NCBI RefSeq assembly: GCF_003464085.1
Contig: NZ_QSDR01000022.1
Span: forward strand, 17,946 to 81,945
Direction of reading: 5' to 3'
DNA: 64,000 nt
DNA from: Clostridium sp. AM58-1XD
GTDB taxonomy: Bacteria; Bacillota; Clostridia; Lachnospirales; Lachnospiraceae
Shown in pieces: positions 19,773-28,430 of the stretch. The position numbers were made by a program, and so were the translations under genes. Under the pieces are notes generated by a model. The model was given only the letters and a program-made list of their open reading frames with translations. It made no database searches and had not been told where the DNA came from. Every line of letters begins with the position of its first letter. Positions within the stretch are counted from its first letter, which is position 1.

Positions 19773-19802
19773 GATACCATGTCCCTCCTGAATGTGATTT
19801 TC

Positions 19803-19931
19803 GTTCCGCGCTTTTCCGGCGCGTCACTTTTTTTACTTCGCTCGTTCCTCGCTCCATAAAACGTATGGGAACCGCCTTGACCTCGCGGTCAAGCCGTAGC
19901 AAATAGTTCCGCGCTTTTCCGGCGCGTCACT
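19803..19931. repeat. Direct repeat flanking a hairpin upstream of glyA
   Basis: A 26-base unit beginning GTTCCGCGCTTTTCCGGCG occurs at 19803-19828 and again, identical, at 19906-19931. Between them lies TTGACCTCGCGGTCAA, a perfect palindrome (19877-19892). The unit itself contains GCGC...GCGC and can fold. It sits between recJ and glyA on the glyA leader strand. I recognise no known riboswitch. Confidence 0.75.
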
Positions 19932-19970
19932 ATTTTTAATATACCCTATTTCTTTTCACACTTCAACACT

Positions 19971-21680
19971 TTACCTTAATTGATAATTTTTTATCACGAC
20001 CTGCAGTGTTCTGCTGCCGTTATATTCGTTAATTCCAGGGTAGTATACGGCATCCATGGTCCGGTGACCGGCCAGTTCCTTGACAAAAGCTTCCCCGTCT
20101 CCAAACCACAGCCCGTCCATTGGAAAACCGTTTTCCGTAACAAGAGATAGTCTCACCACGTTCCTGTTCTTTCCCATGACGCGGCTGTTTCTGACAGAGA
20201 GATTTTTCTGTGCAAACTGGGGCTTTTCATTCCCCTGTCCAAACGGCTCCAGCTTCTCCAGCTCCAAAATAAGTTCTTCTGAAATATAATCCAGAGGCAT
20301 GGGTACATCAATCCATATTTTATTCACAAAATCTTCCTCTGTAAGCCTCGCATTCTCGTTCAGCCTCCGGCGGAATTCGTCAATATTTGTTTCGTTCAGG
20401 GAAAAACCGGCCGCCATCGGATGACCGCCGAATTTCGTAAGCAGATCTCTGACTTCCACCAGCCCATTGAACATGTGATACGCTTCGATTGACCTGCCTG
20501 ACCCTTTTGCGCCCTGCTCCGCTTTCGTCAGTACAAGGGAAGGCTTCTGATAATGCTCCCTGAGCCTCCCAGCGATGATTCCAGCCAGTGATTCGTGGCA
20601 ATCCGGCAAATATACCACCAGCACCTTATCGTCCCTGTAAAAGCGTTCTACGAGCTCTTCCGCCTCCTTTGTTCCCTTCTGAGTCATCTCCTTGCGCATA
20701 TCATTCAGCTCTTTCAGCTCTTCCGCCAGCCTGTCCGCCTCAGCCTCATCGTCCGTAAGGAGCAGAGACAGGGCGACCTTCGCCGTCTGGAGCCTTCCGC
20801 CGGCATTCAGACAAGGTCCAATGACAAAACCTATATGGTATGCAGACAGACTTTCAATATCCAGATTATTCTTTTCCACCAGTTTTTTCAGGCCCTTATT
20901 CGATGTCGTCGCAATCTTTTTCAGCCCGTATTTTACAATAATCCTGTTTTCATCCTGGAGGCGCATGACATCTCCCACAGTGGCGACAGCAGCAAATTCA
21001 ATCATTTCCTCCCATTCCTGACGCGGAATACCGCAGGATTCATACAGCACTTTCACAAATTTCCACGCCACAACTGCACCGCAGATTTCAGGATTCGGAT
21101 ACCGGCATTCCGCCTGCTTTGGATCTATTACTGCATCCGCCGGAGGAACGATCTCCTCTCCGTCTACACAAAGTACTTCGTGATGGTCCGTAATTACAAC
21201 GGTCATCCCCAGCTCCTTTGCCAGAGCTATCTCTTTGACCGCCGCAATGCCGTTGTCACATGTGATAATCGTATCAATACCGTCGGCTGCCGCCGCCTCA
21301 ATTATCATTTCGTTAATTCCATAGCCGTCTTTAATTCTGTCCGGTATCTCATAATCCACAAGAGCGCCTGCACGTTTCAGAGCCTTGTATAATATATATG
21401 TAGAGCAGACGCCGTCGATATCATAATCTCCAATTATGCGGATCTTCTTACTGCCCTGCACTTTATCCAGTATAAGTCCCACTGCCTTGTCCATGTCCTT
21501 TAAAAGGCGCGGTTCACAGAGATCTTCCGGCGTCCCATAGAGGTATTTGCGGATGGCCTCTTCTCCCGTCACATCTCTGTTTCTCATAATTCTGGCCGTA
21601 ACAGGACTGATTGAAAACTTCCTTGCAATCTCATTAAAATCAGCCTTCTTTGTCTGAACCATCCATTTTTCCACTACCAT
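19971..21680 (-). CDS. recJ: Single-stranded-DNA-specific exonuclease RecJ
   Basis: 569 residues. The DHH phosphoesterase motifs are present: RIIGDYDIDGVCSTYIL, VVITDHHEV and the DHHA1-domain GGHPMAAGFSL. RecJ degrades single-stranded DNA 5' to 3' in recombination and repair and needs Mn2+ or Mg2+ bound by these Asp/His residues. Length and order are normal. An AGGAAGG ribosome site lies about 18 bases before the chosen ATG; an intervening out-of-frame ATG makes the exact start slightly uncertain. Confidence 0.95.
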   Translation of the reverse strand: MVVEKWMVQTKKADFNEIARKFSISPVTARIMRNRDVTGEEAIRKYLYGTPEDLCEPRLLKDMDKAVGLILDKVQGSKKIRIIGDYDIDGVCSTYILYKALKRAGALVDYEIPDRIKDGYGINEMIIEAAAADGIDTIITCDNGIAAVKEIALAKELGMTVVITDHHEVLCVDGEEIVPPADAVIDPKQAECRYPNPEICGAVVAWKFVKVLYESCGIPRQEWEEMIEFAAVATVGDVMRLQDENRIIVKYGLKKIATTSNKGLKKLVEKNNLDIESLSAYHIGFVIGPCLNAGGRLQTAKVALSLLLTDDEAEADRLAEELKELNDMRKEMTQKGTKEAEELVERFYRDDKVLVVYLPDCHESLAGIIAGRLREHYQKPSLVLTKAEQGAKGSGRSIEAYHMFNGLVEVRDLLTKFGGHPMAAGFSLNETNIDEFRRRLNENARLTEEDFVNKIWIDVPMPLDYISEELILELEKLEPFGQGNEKPQFAQKNLSVRNSRVMGKNRNVVRLSLVTENGFPMDGLWFGDGEAFVKELAGHRTMDAVYYPGINEYNGSRTLQVVIKNYQLR

Positions 21681-21814
21681 TTTCTTCTGTCATTCCTTCC
21701 TGTCCCGATTTTTCTACAAAACCTTGTGTCCAGACCATATTTTATCATGTTTTTATGCAAAAGAGTATCTGAAACTTATTTCATATCTCATAATTTCAAC
21801 AATTAACTCAGATA

Positions 21815-21823
21815 TGTTATAAT
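21815..21823 (+). promoter_or_regulatory. Extended -10 promoter of the PrpR-type activator gene
   Basis: TGTTATAAT forms an extended -10 (TGnTATAAT); the region 17 bases upstream has only a poor -35. It lies 75 bases before the ATG at 21898, which has GGAGGTG just upstream. Confidence 0.55.
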
Positions 21824-21897
21824 TAGACTCGTATAGGAACTGTCGGCTTATGTTTTAATGACAACTTTGCATCAGACGTTCGTATGGAGGTGTTCAA

Positions 21898-23802
21898 ATG
21901 ATAAATATCGTTTTAATCAAACCCTATGACTGGGTGACATCCGTGGTGGAAGAGGTTCTTGCAGAACATCCCAATAGCAGGGAGATTTCTCTGGAAATGA
22001 TTGATTCACAGGCAAAAAGAAGTGTCTATGAAGGCAAACCGCTGCATTACAGATTCCGCAAAGATACGGATGTTGTAATTGCCAGGATGTATTCGGCTCA
22101 GTCCCTGATCCGTTCCGGTATAACAACGGTAGAAATTCCTATAAGCGGCTATGATGTAGTGATCGCTATCAATTCCTGTATTGAACAATACCATCCGAAA
22201 AGTATTGCTGTCTTTTCTCTGCCGAATGCCATGAAAGAAGCAGAAAAACTGATCGATATCTTTACCCAGAAGATCATATTTATGGAAATACGAAATCCCG
22301 AAAGTATCCCTGCTCAGATCGAGCACCTAAAGTTGCAGGGGATTGAAGCCGTGGCTGGCGGGTCCACCGTTCTGGAATATGCAAATGCACATAATATTCC
22401 AGGGTGCCTGATTGAATCCAGCAAATCAGACATTTCCAGAGCTCTGGACGAAGCCGTACGGATCGTTGAAATCAAGCGTCAGGAACACAAAAAGAATGAA
22501 CGCCTTCGCAATATTATGGACTATTCCTTTGAGGGAATCATTTCAACGGATGCGGAAGGAATTGTCACTCTTGTCAACAGGTATGCACAGGAATTCTTTG
22601 AACTCTCCCCCTCCCGGCGTTATACCTTTCAGGAACTCTTTGAAGGAATTGACTATAAAGAGATCCAGTCCGGACGGCCGATGTCGGAAGAGCTTATCCG
22701 GATAAAAGGGGTGCTGCTCACAGTCAATGCAGTTCCCGTATTATCCGGCCCAGAGCCTGCAGGCATAGTTGCAACCTTTCAAAAGGCCGCAGTTATTCAG
22801 GAAATTGAGGGCAAAATCCGCAATAAAACTCACGAAAAGGGATTTTTTACAAAGTACTCCTTTGAGGACATCATTTATCAATGTTCGGAGATGGAGGAAA
22901 TTGTCCGGACGGCCAGGCGCTACAGCTCAGTTAGTTCCAATATTCTGATACTTGGTGAAACTGGAACGGGGAAGGAAATGTTTGCCCAGAGCATACATAA
23001 TGCCAGCGCACGGAGAGATGGCCCTTTTGTTGCCGTCAACTGTGCCGCTCTGCCGGAAAATCTCCTGGAAAGCGAATTGTTCGGGTATGTAGACGGCGCC
23101 TTTACAGGGGCCGCCAAGGGCGGAAAGGCAGGTCTATTTGAGCTGGCCCACAAGGGGACCATCTTTCTCGATGAGATATCAGACATCTCATCTAAAATTC
23201 AGGGCAGGCTTCTGCGCGTCATCCAGGAGAGAGAAATCATCCGCCTCGGCCATGACCGCGTAACCTCGATCGACGTAAGAGTCATTGCCGCTTCTAACAA
23301 AAATCTGATTAGCAAAGTCGAAGCGGGAGAATTCCGTAATGATCTGCTCTATCGCCTGGACGTCCTTCGCTTGGAAATTCCGCCTCTCAGGAGCAGAAAA
23401 AGTGATTGTCTGATTTTAGCTGATTATATCATTAAAAAGCACGATTTTGGATTTTGTTATCCTCTGAAATCGATTTCCCCAAAAGGCGCTTCCGCTCTCC
23501 TGCAGTACACATGGCCCGGAAATATACGGGAACTAAGAAACTTCTGCGAACGTCTGTGCGTGCTTTGTGACACAGCGACAGCCGGGCCGGATCTCGTAAA
23601 AAAAATGCTACTTACAAAAAACTACGATGAACATTTAGACGAATCCAGTTCTTCCCTCTCACTTACCGTCAGCAATGCGGAAAAACAGATGATCTGTACC
23701 GCTCTGAAAGCGGCTTCTGGAAGCAGGAAACAAGCCGCCACGCTGCTCGGATGGTCAAAAAGCACATTATGGCGAAAAATGAAAGAATACAACATCGAAT
23801 AA
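21898..23802 (+). CDS. PrpR-type sigma-54-dependent transcriptional activator
   Basis: 634 residues. Order: a PrpR_N-like sensory domain (about 1-200), a PAS-like domain (about 205-300), an AAA+ domain (about 330-555) and a Fis-type helix-turn-helix (about 590-634, SRKQAATLLGWSKSTLWRKM). The AAA+ part has Walker A GETGTGKE, the sigma-54-contacting GAFTGA loop intact (near residue 400) and Walker B GTIFLDEIS. PrpR_N domains sense small organic acids or their derivatives. It lies just upstream of the -24/-12 promoter at 23993 and a TTT transporter, its obvious target. Confidence 0.93.
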   Translation: MINIVLIKPYDWVTSVVEEVLAEHPNSREISLEMIDSQAKRSVYEGKPLHYRFRKDTDVVIARMYSAQSLIRSGITTVEIPISGYDVVIAINSCIEQYHPKSIAVFSLPNAMKEAEKLIDIFTQKIIFMEIRNPESIPAQIEHLKLQGIEAVAGGSTVLEYANAHNIPGCLIESSKSDISRALDEAVRIVEIKRQEHKKNERLRNIMDYSFEGIISTDAEGIVTLVNRYAQEFFELSPSRRYTFQELFEGIDYKEIQSGRPMSEELIRIKGVLLTVNAVPVLSGPEPAGIVATFQKAAVIQEIEGKIRNKTHEKGFFTKYSFEDIIYQCSEMEEIVRTARRYSSVSSNILILGETGTGKEMFAQSIHNASARRDGPFVAVNCAALPENLLESELFGYVDGAFTGAAKGGKAGLFELAHKGTIFLDEISDISSKIQGRLLRVIQEREIIRLGHDRVTSIDVRVIAASNKNLISKVEAGEFRNDLLYRLDVLRLEIPPLRSRKSDCLILADYIIKKHDFGFCYPLKSISPKGASALLQYTWPGNIRELRNFCERLCVLCDTATAGPDLVKKMLLTKNYDEHLDESSSSLSLTVSNAEKQMICTALKAASGSRKQAATLLGWSKSTLWRKMKEYNIE

Positions 23803-23846
23803 ATAGTTTTATTTTTGAAACATTTCAGCCATCAAGTTTTATTTTT

Positions 23847-23882
23847 AAAACGCAGGTCTCCTCCTCGGAGCCTGCGTTTTTT
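23847..23882 (+). terminator. Intrinsic terminator of the activator gene
   Basis: AAAACGCAGG ... CCTGCGTTTT, with an inner CTCC/GGAG pairing, runs into TTTTTT. It isolates the activator gene from the sigma-54 promoter downstream. Confidence 0.85.
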
Positions 23883-23992
23883 ATGTTATATGGAACATTC
23901 TGGAAATTATTTTGAAGATCAGACTCTGACTTGCCGTTACTTCGTACGGTCCCAATCTCTTTTTTAAATTTAACCATAAACGACTGATTGCC

Positions 23993-24008
23993 TGGCATAT
24001 GAATTGCT
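23993..24008 (+). promoter_or_regulatory. Sigma-54 (-24/-12) promoter of the second TTT operon
   Basis: TGGCAT-ATGAA-TTGCT has GG and GC ten bases apart, matching the TGGCAC-N5-TTGCA consensus. The inferred start is near 24019, about 43 bases before the ATG of the binding-protein gene. The 100 bases upstream hold an imperfect inverted repeat, CCGTTACTTCGTACGG, which could bind the activator. Confidence 0.85.
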
Positions 24009-24061
24009 TTATAAATAAATAGACTGGTCAATCATCAAATATAAAAAGGAGAGGTTTATCT

Positions 24062-25075
24062 ATGAAAAAACATCTGTTCACCGCACTTTGTACAATTACC
24101 GCCCTAAGTCTTGCCGCATGCAGTTCCAAAGGATCTGTACCCGTCCCTTCCGATCAAACCTCCGTTTCCAATCCCGACGGATCCGGTATATGGAAACCTG
24201 AAAAACCGATTACTCTGATCGTATTTGCCGGCGCTGGAGGCGGGGCCGATGTCTCCTGCAGGACACTGGCTTCCTATGCAGAAAAATACCTTGGACAAAA
24301 TATTGTAATTCAAAACATTACGGGAGGCGGAGGGAGTGTCGGGCTGAATCAGCTCGTGTCATCTGCACCTGACGGCTATACAATTGCCTATATTTCTCCA
24401 GGTAAATCAAACAACGATATCCTACTGGAAGGCGTCGCAGCATCCGTTGGCGATTATACGCCGATCGTCAAATATGCCTCTGACCCAAATATTTTGATTG
24501 CTTCAAAATCCATGGGAATCACCAATTTTGACGAATTTATAAGCAAGACTCAGTCAGAACCGGAAAAGGTTACAATCGGCCTGGCCGGAACATGGGGAAA
24601 CGGGGAATTTCTTCGAATTCAGCTGGAACGAAAATTTGATTTGAAATTCAAGCGTATGGTTTATGACAGCGGTATTCTGGCAGCTAATGCCGTAGCCAGC
24701 GGCGACTGCATGTGTTCCGGCCCCTTCTATACGGAAGGGATTGCTCAGATTGAATCAGACAATGTGGTTCCCCTGGCCGTCACCAGCAGCTCGCGAATGG
24801 AACTCCTGCCCGAAATTCCTACGGTTGCTGAACTGACCGGCAGCGATTTCAGCTGGTATGTCTGGCGTGGGATTGTAGGACCCAAAGGTATGGATGAAAA
24901 GATTGTAGCCGCTTTATCTTCCGCATTTGAACAGGCATGCAGCGATCCGGAATATCAGAAAAAAGCGTTAGAGCTTGGCATTAACACCGATTTCCAGAAT
25001 TACAGAGAATTCAAAGAGTTCTTTCTAGAAGATCATCAGATTTATAGAGAAATGATTGAAAATGAAAGCCTTTAA
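24062..25075 (+). CDS. TctC-family substrate-binding lipoprotein, second TTT system
   Basis: 337 residues. The signal peptide ends in the lipobox LAAC (Cys20). The mature domain follows the Bug/TctC pattern: PITLIVFAGAGGGADVSCR and ITGGGGSVGLNQL near the binding cleft. AAGGAGAGG precedes the ATG. First gene of a sigma-54-type operon with tctB-, tctA- and amidohydrolase-like genes, so its ligand may be the substrate or product of the amidohydrolase. Confidence 0.92.
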   Translation: MKKHLFTALCTITALSLAACSSKGSVPVPSDQTSVSNPDGSGIWKPEKPITLIVFAGAGGGADVSCRTLASYAEKYLGQNIVIQNITGGGGSVGLNQLVSSAPDGYTIAYISPGKSNNDILLEGVAASVGDYTPIVKYASDPNILIASKSMGITNFDEFISKTQSEPEKVTIGLAGTWGNGEFLRIQLERKFDLKFKRMVYDSGILAANAVASGDCMCSGPFYTEGIAQIESDNVVPLAVTSSSRMELLPEIPTVAELTGSDFSWYVWRGIVGPKGMDEKIVAALSSAFEQACSDPEYQKKALELGINTDFQNYREFKEFFLEDHQIYREMIENESL

Positions 25076-25097
25076 CTTTACATGGAGGTGTGATAGA

Positions 25098-25562
25098 TTG
25101 AATGTTTTACAATTAAAGAAATGCACAACTGATCTCATAGTATCATTGGTTATTTACTGTTTTTTGGGTGCATTTGCCTTCCAGCTTTTTCAGATGCCCG
25201 ATACAGCCGCATGGTATCCTCGTTGTCTTTTGTGGGGATCTGTATTTTTAAACACCGTTGTCTTTATTCAGAATGTCAAGAACAGCAGGAAGTGCAGCGA
25301 ATACTGCGATTCCCGGGCGTTTTGCTCCCTGCTCCTGCACAGCTCTCTGTACATTCTCCTCTGCGGCGCTTACATCTTTCTGATCCCGATTACCGGTTAT
25401 CTTCTGACCACACTGCTGTTTCTGATTATTATGCTGTTTACAGCCGGCTTCCGCTCCGTCAAAATACTGCTGATATTCCCGGCCCTGATGACTGCCTCTG
25501 TTTATGCCCTGTTTACTTACGTGCTTGTGGTATTTCTGCCCGCCGGCAGTATTTTCCGATAG
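25098..25562 (+). CDS. TctB-family small subunit, second TTT system
   Basis: About 154 residues with four helices, ending in FTYVLVVFLPAGSIFR, the usual TctB terminus. The frame is open from an ATG at 25056, but GGAGGTG at 25084 points to a TTG start at 25098; the upstream ATG lies inside the end of the previous gene with no ribosome site. Confidence 0.82.
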   Translation: MNVLQLKKCTTDLIVSLVIYCFLGAFAFQLFQMPDTAAWYPRCLLWGSVFLNTVVFIQNVKNSRKCSEYCDSRAFCSLLLHSSLYILLCGAYIFLIPITGYLLTTLLFLIIMLFTAGFRSVKILLIFPALMTASVYALFTYVLVVFLPAGSIFR

Positions 25563-25584
25563 CAGCAGAAAGGAGAGAAACAAC

Positions 25585-27074
25585 ATGCTGCAGAATATTT
25601 TAACTGGTTTATTAAATACCCTACAGCCGATGAATCTGCTTTTCAGCCTTCTCGGTCTAAGTGTCGGCACTCTTTTTGGCGCACTTCCTGGATTCAGCGC
25701 AACTATGGCCGTAGCTGTTATGGTCCCTTTTTCTTACGTAATGGAACCGCAGGCGGCTCTGCTTATGTTAAGCGGTGTCTACTGCGGCGGTGTTTACGGC
25801 GGGTCCATTCCTGCAATTCTGGTCGGTATTCCAGGTACTCCCGCTTCTGCTCCGACTGCTATGGAAGGCCATGCTCTGACCGTTCGAGGAGAAGCCGGAA
25901 CAGCGCTTGGCTTATGTACGTTCTCATCAGCATTGGGTGGTTTTTGGAGTGCGGTTGCACTGCTTCTGTGTGCTCCTCTTCTAGCTGCGATCGCTATGAA
26001 AGTAGGGGCTCCTGAAAGCGTTATGATTGCATTATTTGGATTGAGTGTTGTTAGTATGCTGTCTGAAGGCAATATGGCAAAAGGTCTGCTCATCTGCTTT
26101 TTAAGTCTCTTGGTCGGTACCATGGGTCAGGATCCCTTAGAAGGATATCCACGCTTTACTTTTGGAAATCCTGCCTTAATCAGCGGGCTCTCTACTGTAC
26201 CTGTTATGATCGGCATCTACTCGATCCCTCAGGTCTTTCATATGCTTCTCGAAAAAGAAAGTTCCAGCCTGCCGTTTGCCCACATTGGAAGTATGCATTT
26301 GCACATTCATGATCTGCTTTCTAATACCTCTAATTTCATACGTTCGATCTTAATTGGAATTGGTATTGGCATCGTTCCTGCCGCAGGGCCAGACGTGGCG
26401 GCTTTCGTTTCCTATAACGAAGCTAAGAAAGCATCGAACGTCCGGAGTTATTTGGAAATGGAAGTGTTGAGGGAATTATCGCTTCCGAATCAGCCAACAA
26501 TGCCGTTACCGGCGGTTCTCTGATTCCACTCATCACGTTAGGAATCCCCGGAAGCGCCCCTGCTGCAATATTCTTAGGCGCAATGATTCTTCATGGCCTT
26601 CGTCCGGGACCGACGCTGTTTATAACGAATGGAGAAGATATTTATACGGTCGTTGTCGGATTTGCTGTCATTAATCTCATGCTTCTTGCCGTCGGGTTAT
26701 GCTTCTGCAGATTCTCTAAACATATATTGCGGATACCGCAGAAAATCCTTGCTGTGATGATCGTCGTGCTGGCGGTAGTCGGCGCCTTTTCCATCAATCA
26801 AAATATGATCGACGTGGGAACCATGTTTCTGTCAGGCATCATCGGCTATATTCTTCTGAAGCACGGATATTCCATGTCTCCGGTTGCCCTGTCGCTTCTC
26901 CTTGGCAAAATGCTGGAAAAGAATCTCACACTTACCATGACAATGTATGACAGTATCTGGATGATTTTTAAACGGCCCATGACTGTTTGCTTTTTTATCC
27001 TGGCATGCGTGTCGATTGCGTTTCCATTTGCCCGTACCTTATTTCAACGACTAATCCATATGAAAAGGAGCTGA
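25585..27074 (+). CDS. TctA-family permease, second TTT system (one apparent frameshift)
   Basis: About 496 residues when repaired, the normal TctA length. It starts at ATG 25585 after AAAGGAGAG. The N-terminal half has FGALPGFSATMAVAVMVPF and GGSIPAILVGIPGTP. The frame is lost at AA 26436-26437; one added A restores KRPELFGNGSVEGIIASESA and then NNAVTGGSLIPLITLGIPGS, the conserved core signature. The last helices run to 27074. Confidence 0.88.
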
Positions 27075-27079
27075 TTCAC

Positions 27080-28261
27080 TTGGCCGACTACACGATACTT
27101 ACAGCCGACACCTTATTGGCAGGAAAGGACCTGGCTGAAACACATAATTCCTGCATTGTAATTGAAAACGATCTGATTAAAGAAATTCTTCCTACAGGCG
27201 CTGCAGTTCAAAAATATGGAGAAACGGCTGATATCCATCATCTGGGTAATGTTACACTGATGCCGGGATTTATTGAAAGTCACAATCACCTTTCTCTGGA
27301 CGCAAGACTTCCAGGTCATCATCAGATGATGAATGACAGTACTTGCCGCTTATCCGTACTGGCTCTCAATTCCCTGCATGATGACTTAATGTCCGGAGTT
27401 ACTTTTGCACGCTGTATGGGAGACAGAGATTTTATTGACACAACCTTAAAGGAAGAAATTGAAAAGAATCATGTGTTCGGACCTGATCTATATACTTGCG
27501 GTATCGGAATGCGTGGACTGCATGGACATGGCTTCGTAGGCCTTCCTCACACAGGTCCGGAAGAGTTTCGCCGCACGGCCAGGGAAAATATGCTTCATGG
27601 CTGTGATCATCTAAAAGTTTTCATTACAGCCGGCGCTCCGCCACTGAAGGGAAATGCTCCATATTTTATCTCCTATGATGAGATGAAGACAGTAGTAGAA
27701 GAAGGCGCCAGGCTCGGCCTTCCGGTCTCTGCGCACTGCATCGGCGGCGAAGGTTTAAAACAGGGAATCAAAGCAGGAATACACGCCTTTGATCACCTCT
27801 ACTGTATTTCCGACGATGAACTGGAACTTTTAATTAAAAATGATCGATGGGCCATTCTTACGGCAGGCAACTTTCTTGATCCAAAGCGAGAGGCATTCTG
27901 TCCTCCGTCCAAGGTTGCCAACGTACGTCGAAACAGAGAACGGGTACGGGAGCGTATGTCAACCATCTTGAAAAGCGGCATAAAATTTGCTCTTGGCACG
28001 GATGCCTTCCATACCTTTCTCTACAAGGAAGCTATTTACGCACATGAATGCGGCGCCTCTGTAAGAGAGAGCCTGAAAGGTATTACCTATTATGGTGCTT
28101 GTCTGTGCGGCATGGAGCATTTGATCGGCAGTCTTGATAAAGGACGAAAAGCCAGCATCGTTGCACTAAAATGCAATCCATATCAAAATCTGGAGACGCT
28201 GAGCAGCCCTGTATTGGTAATGAAGAACGGCGTCATTTATAAAGACTGCATTAACAGCTGA
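27080..28261 (+). CDS. Amidohydrolase-superfamily metal hydrolase
   Basis: 393 residues from a TTG start (AAGGAG nine bases upstream; earlier in-frame ATGs lie inside the permease gene). The metal-site motifs are in order: FIESHNHLSLDA (HxH), DHLKVFITAG (candidate carbamylated Lys), PVSAHCIGG and GIHAFDHLYCIS (His ligands), and FALGTDAF (Asp). The pattern is that of imidazolonepropionase/prolidase-like amidohydrolases that cleave amide or cyclic amide bonds. It is the last gene of the PrpR-controlled TTT operon, so it probably processes the imported compound. Confidence 0.85.
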   Translation: MADYTILTADTLLAGKDLAETHNSCIVIENDLIKEILPTGAAVQKYGETADIHHLGNVTLMPGFIESHNHLSLDARLPGHHQMMNDSTCRLSVLALNSLHDDLMSGVTFARCMGDRDFIDTTLKEEIEKNHVFGPDLYTCGIGMRGLHGHGFVGLPHTGPEEFRRTARENMLHGCDHLKVFITAGAPPLKGNAPYFISYDEMKTVVEEGARLGLPVSAHCIGGEGLKQGIKAGIHAFDHLYCISDDELELLIKNDRWAILTAGNFLDPKREAFCPPSKVANVRRNRERVRERMSTILKSGIKFALGTDAFHTFLYKEAIYAHECGASVRESLKGITYYGACLCGMEHLIGSLDKGRKASIVALKCNPYQNLETLSSPVLVMKNGVIYKDCINS

Positions 28262-28280
28262 TAAATAAAAGCAGAAAAAA

Positions 28281-28397
28281 AGGGTGTTGCAAAAGTCGAA
28301 TCCGCATTGCCGCCGATACCAGATTTCGTCCCAGGCAATGGCCCAATTACTACATCTGGTATCGGCGGCAATACTCTATTCCTTTTTGCAACATCCT
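28281..28397 (+). repeat. Dispersed nested inverted-repeat element, copy B
   Basis: Outer arms AGGGTGTTGCAAAAG (28281-28295) and CTTTTTGCAACATCCT (28382-28397). The inner stem is a perfect 19 bp: ATTGCCGCCGATACCAGAT (28306-28324) against its complement at 28354-28372. The loop holds CGTCCCAGGCAATGGCCC. This is the best-paired copy. It lies 20 bases after the amidohydrolase stop and before the convergent 4HB-HAMP gene. Confidence 0.85.
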
Positions 28398-28430
28398 CAG
28401 CAAACAGTTCCGGAGTTTCTCCGGGCATCG

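Noticed and set aside
19773..19970. Riboswitch (glycine or tetrahydrofolate type) upstream of glyA
   Set aside because: None of the conserved core motifs is visible; the region is explained by the direct repeat and palindrome.
20595..21392. 265-residue open frame on plus
   Set aside because: Antisense to recJ, with no ribosome site and no recognisable domain; recJ has complete catalytic motifs.
26987..27079. N-terminal extension of the amidohydrolase from an ATG at 26987
   Set aside because: It lies within the TctA coding sequence and has no ribosome site; AAGGAG before TTG 27080 is the better start.
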